NCBI GenBank assembly: GCA_019802505.1
Contig: JAFMOC010000026.1
Location: forward strand, 1,787,001-1,851,000
Reading direction: 5' to 3'
DNA: 64,000 nt
DNA from: Corydoras sp. C115
Lineage: Eukaryota; Chordata; Actinopteri; Siluriformes; Callichthyidae
The notes below the pieces were generated by a model, which had not been told where the DNA came from, searched no databases, and was given only the letters and a program-made list of their open reading frames with translations. Both the position numbers and the translations under genes were made by a program. Below, in pieces: positions 62,451 to 64,000 of the stretch. How positions within the stretch are numbered: the first letter of the stretch is position 1; each line of letters opens with the position of its first letter.

Positions 62451-64000
62451 ACATGCTGGATGTCACCCAGATCCACACCCTCTTTTGCCTGGTCTCCTGC
62501 AGCTTACGCAAAAGTCAAATAGGATGGTGTGTGTGCGTATGTGTGTGTTGGAAGTATTGGGCGTTGCTGTTTATCACATTTCTCCGTCATAGACTCAAAC
62601 GTGTCAATCCACTCCTGCCACAACAGGACATGTTAGTTTTAGAATGATTTGACAGCTATAAAATGGACCATGTGTGCAAACTGATTTGAATCAAAATCTA
62701 CAGTGTGCATTGGATTTTACTGCAATTTTTGTGATTTATTTGTTATTATTATTATTTTTATTATTATTATTATATGTTTTTTATTATTTATAAAAAGCAG
62801 GTTGTGGTGCTTAATAACTGAAAGGTGCAAAAACATTTTTTTGTCACATATTAGGCCAGGTTTATGGACAAATGCATTCAATCAAATTGAAAGCAATGCA
62901 GTAAAATTTGTGTTCATGACAGTCACTGTATATGCAGTATATATAATTGTTTTTCTATGTCTTTTTGCATGCTTGCATTAGTAATCAAATGTAAATACAT
63001 TTAAGCTGTACACTTATTCACATTTACATTTCTACCTTCCTCTGGACCTCTTGCAGGCTCCACAGAGACAGACAATGGGCTGGATGTGGCTCCAGGGCCA
63101 TAAAAATTCCCAGATCTATCCTAGGGGCATTTTAGTATTTCACATGTGTTTCAATGATGATGATGATGGAGCCCATTCTAAAAGAACAATCAATTAAAAG
63201 TCTAAGACTACTTACTAAAAAAAAACAAGAAAAGAAGAAAACAAGGAAGAAAATAAAAAGTCACAGACTGTGGAACAGACACATTTTATTTACCCTGAGG
63301 CAAAAACATTTAAATAAATATTTATTTATTTTTATTATAAATGATTTATTTTTATTTATATTATATAATAAATGGTCAGTGGGGTTTATTGTAAGGACCA
63401 GTGAATCACTTTTTGATCTTCAATTGATTGTTGCAAAGATTTGGGTTGTATTATAAGGCTAATTATATAATTAATAAGAAAAATATTTGACTAGTGGTCT
63501 CAGACAATTAGCCACCACTGTATACTCCTGTGTAACAGAACTAGACAAATCCCATATTGTGCAAATAAAATGGCTTTTAATAAGCAAGAAAGAATCATTA
63601 GCAAGTAATTATAGACTATTAAGTAAAACGCTTTAGAATGTAAAGGATTTTTTGTTTTTAATATCACTTACTTTACTTTAAGTAGCTAGGGGTTATGGGT
63701 AGGTATTTTTTTACAGAGGAAATGATTAATACAAAAAAAAAACTTATTAACCACAACAACCAAATTGTAGGGTAAATTAAAGATAAATGACATATTTCAG
63801 ATGTATTATAAAATGATGGAAAGATGTACATAACACACATAATTTAAATCTTTATTAGATTCTCATGTGCGGTGATTGCTTTATTCAGTTGTCATTTCCA
63901 GTTGATACAGATACAGCTGGTGCTGTTGTACATCCAGTTTTAAGATAGTTGGGCTTTTATTGCTCCCTTATTTTCCAATAGAGGCATCACTATTCATTGA

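Larger units (their letters stand above)
60593..64000 (+). other. kiaa1217: kiaa1217 intron after the fourth coding exon, runs off the window
   Basis: No continuation exon with the expected phase-2 start and the NIQDRS-like sequence is present, so the intron extends past the right edge. It contains one minus-strand tRNA-derived SINE (61922-62135) and small GT and ATT/TTA tracts. I see nothing else I can support. Confidence 0.6.

Noticed and set aside
63060..63137. Possible next kiaa1217 exon after the acceptor-like CTCTTGCAG
   Set aside because: In the required phase it reads RLHRDRQWAGCG... to a stop and does not resemble the expected NIQDRS continuation.

Overview
This is AT-rich vertebrate DNA from a ray-finned fish, probably a teleost. 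The organism call rests on interspersed repeats familiar from fish genomes: tRNA-headed SINEs, Tc1-like transposon relics, hAT-type MITEs, and very long (CA)n and (TA)n microsatellites. It also rests on one spliced gene whose exons match vertebrate KIAA1217 (sickle tail, SKT), paralogue of SRCIN1/p140Cap. I cannot name the species; an otophysan such as a catfish or characin is only a guess from repeat flavour.

Layout. From 1 to about 28.1 kb I find no host gene. This stretch holds decayed Tc1 copies (1-580, 781-1990, 12467-13727), SINEs, the 3' end of a non-LTR retrotransposon (16166-16610) and microsatellites. The gene then runs on the + strand. Its first coding exon is 28599-28779. Further exons lie at 45000-45244, 58675-58828 and 60394-60592. 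The introns are about 16.2, 13.4 and 1.6 kb, and the next exon lies beyond the right edge. The four exons splice in one open frame (junction phases 1, 0, 1, 2) and give 259 complete codons plus two bases. They carry a conserved REAFLELLKQKYPHHAS block, a RGSRTRASLPVV block and the start of the AIP3/Bud6-like region (GVLYLQYGEETR... YYELTDLR).

In the second intron a CpG-rich, repeat-free block (about 48.83-49.14 kb) ends in splice-donor candidates and looks like an internal promoter with a non-coding first exon. Spliced to the 58675 exon, it would give a product starting at Met160 of the long form. Next to it are a 494-bp hAT MITE with perfect ends and target-site duplication, and a tangle of SINE copies including one with an inverted patch apparently copied from a neighbour. 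A possible solo LTR with a TATA box ends about 230 bp before the third coding exon.

At least seven SINE insertions keep clean 11-14 bp target-site duplications, so the family was active recently. I found no operon, CRISPR array, tRNA or rRNA gene, and no undescribed multi-gene system. The most interesting material is the internal promoter, the transposable-element cluster around it, and several well-resolved insertion and rearrangement scars.
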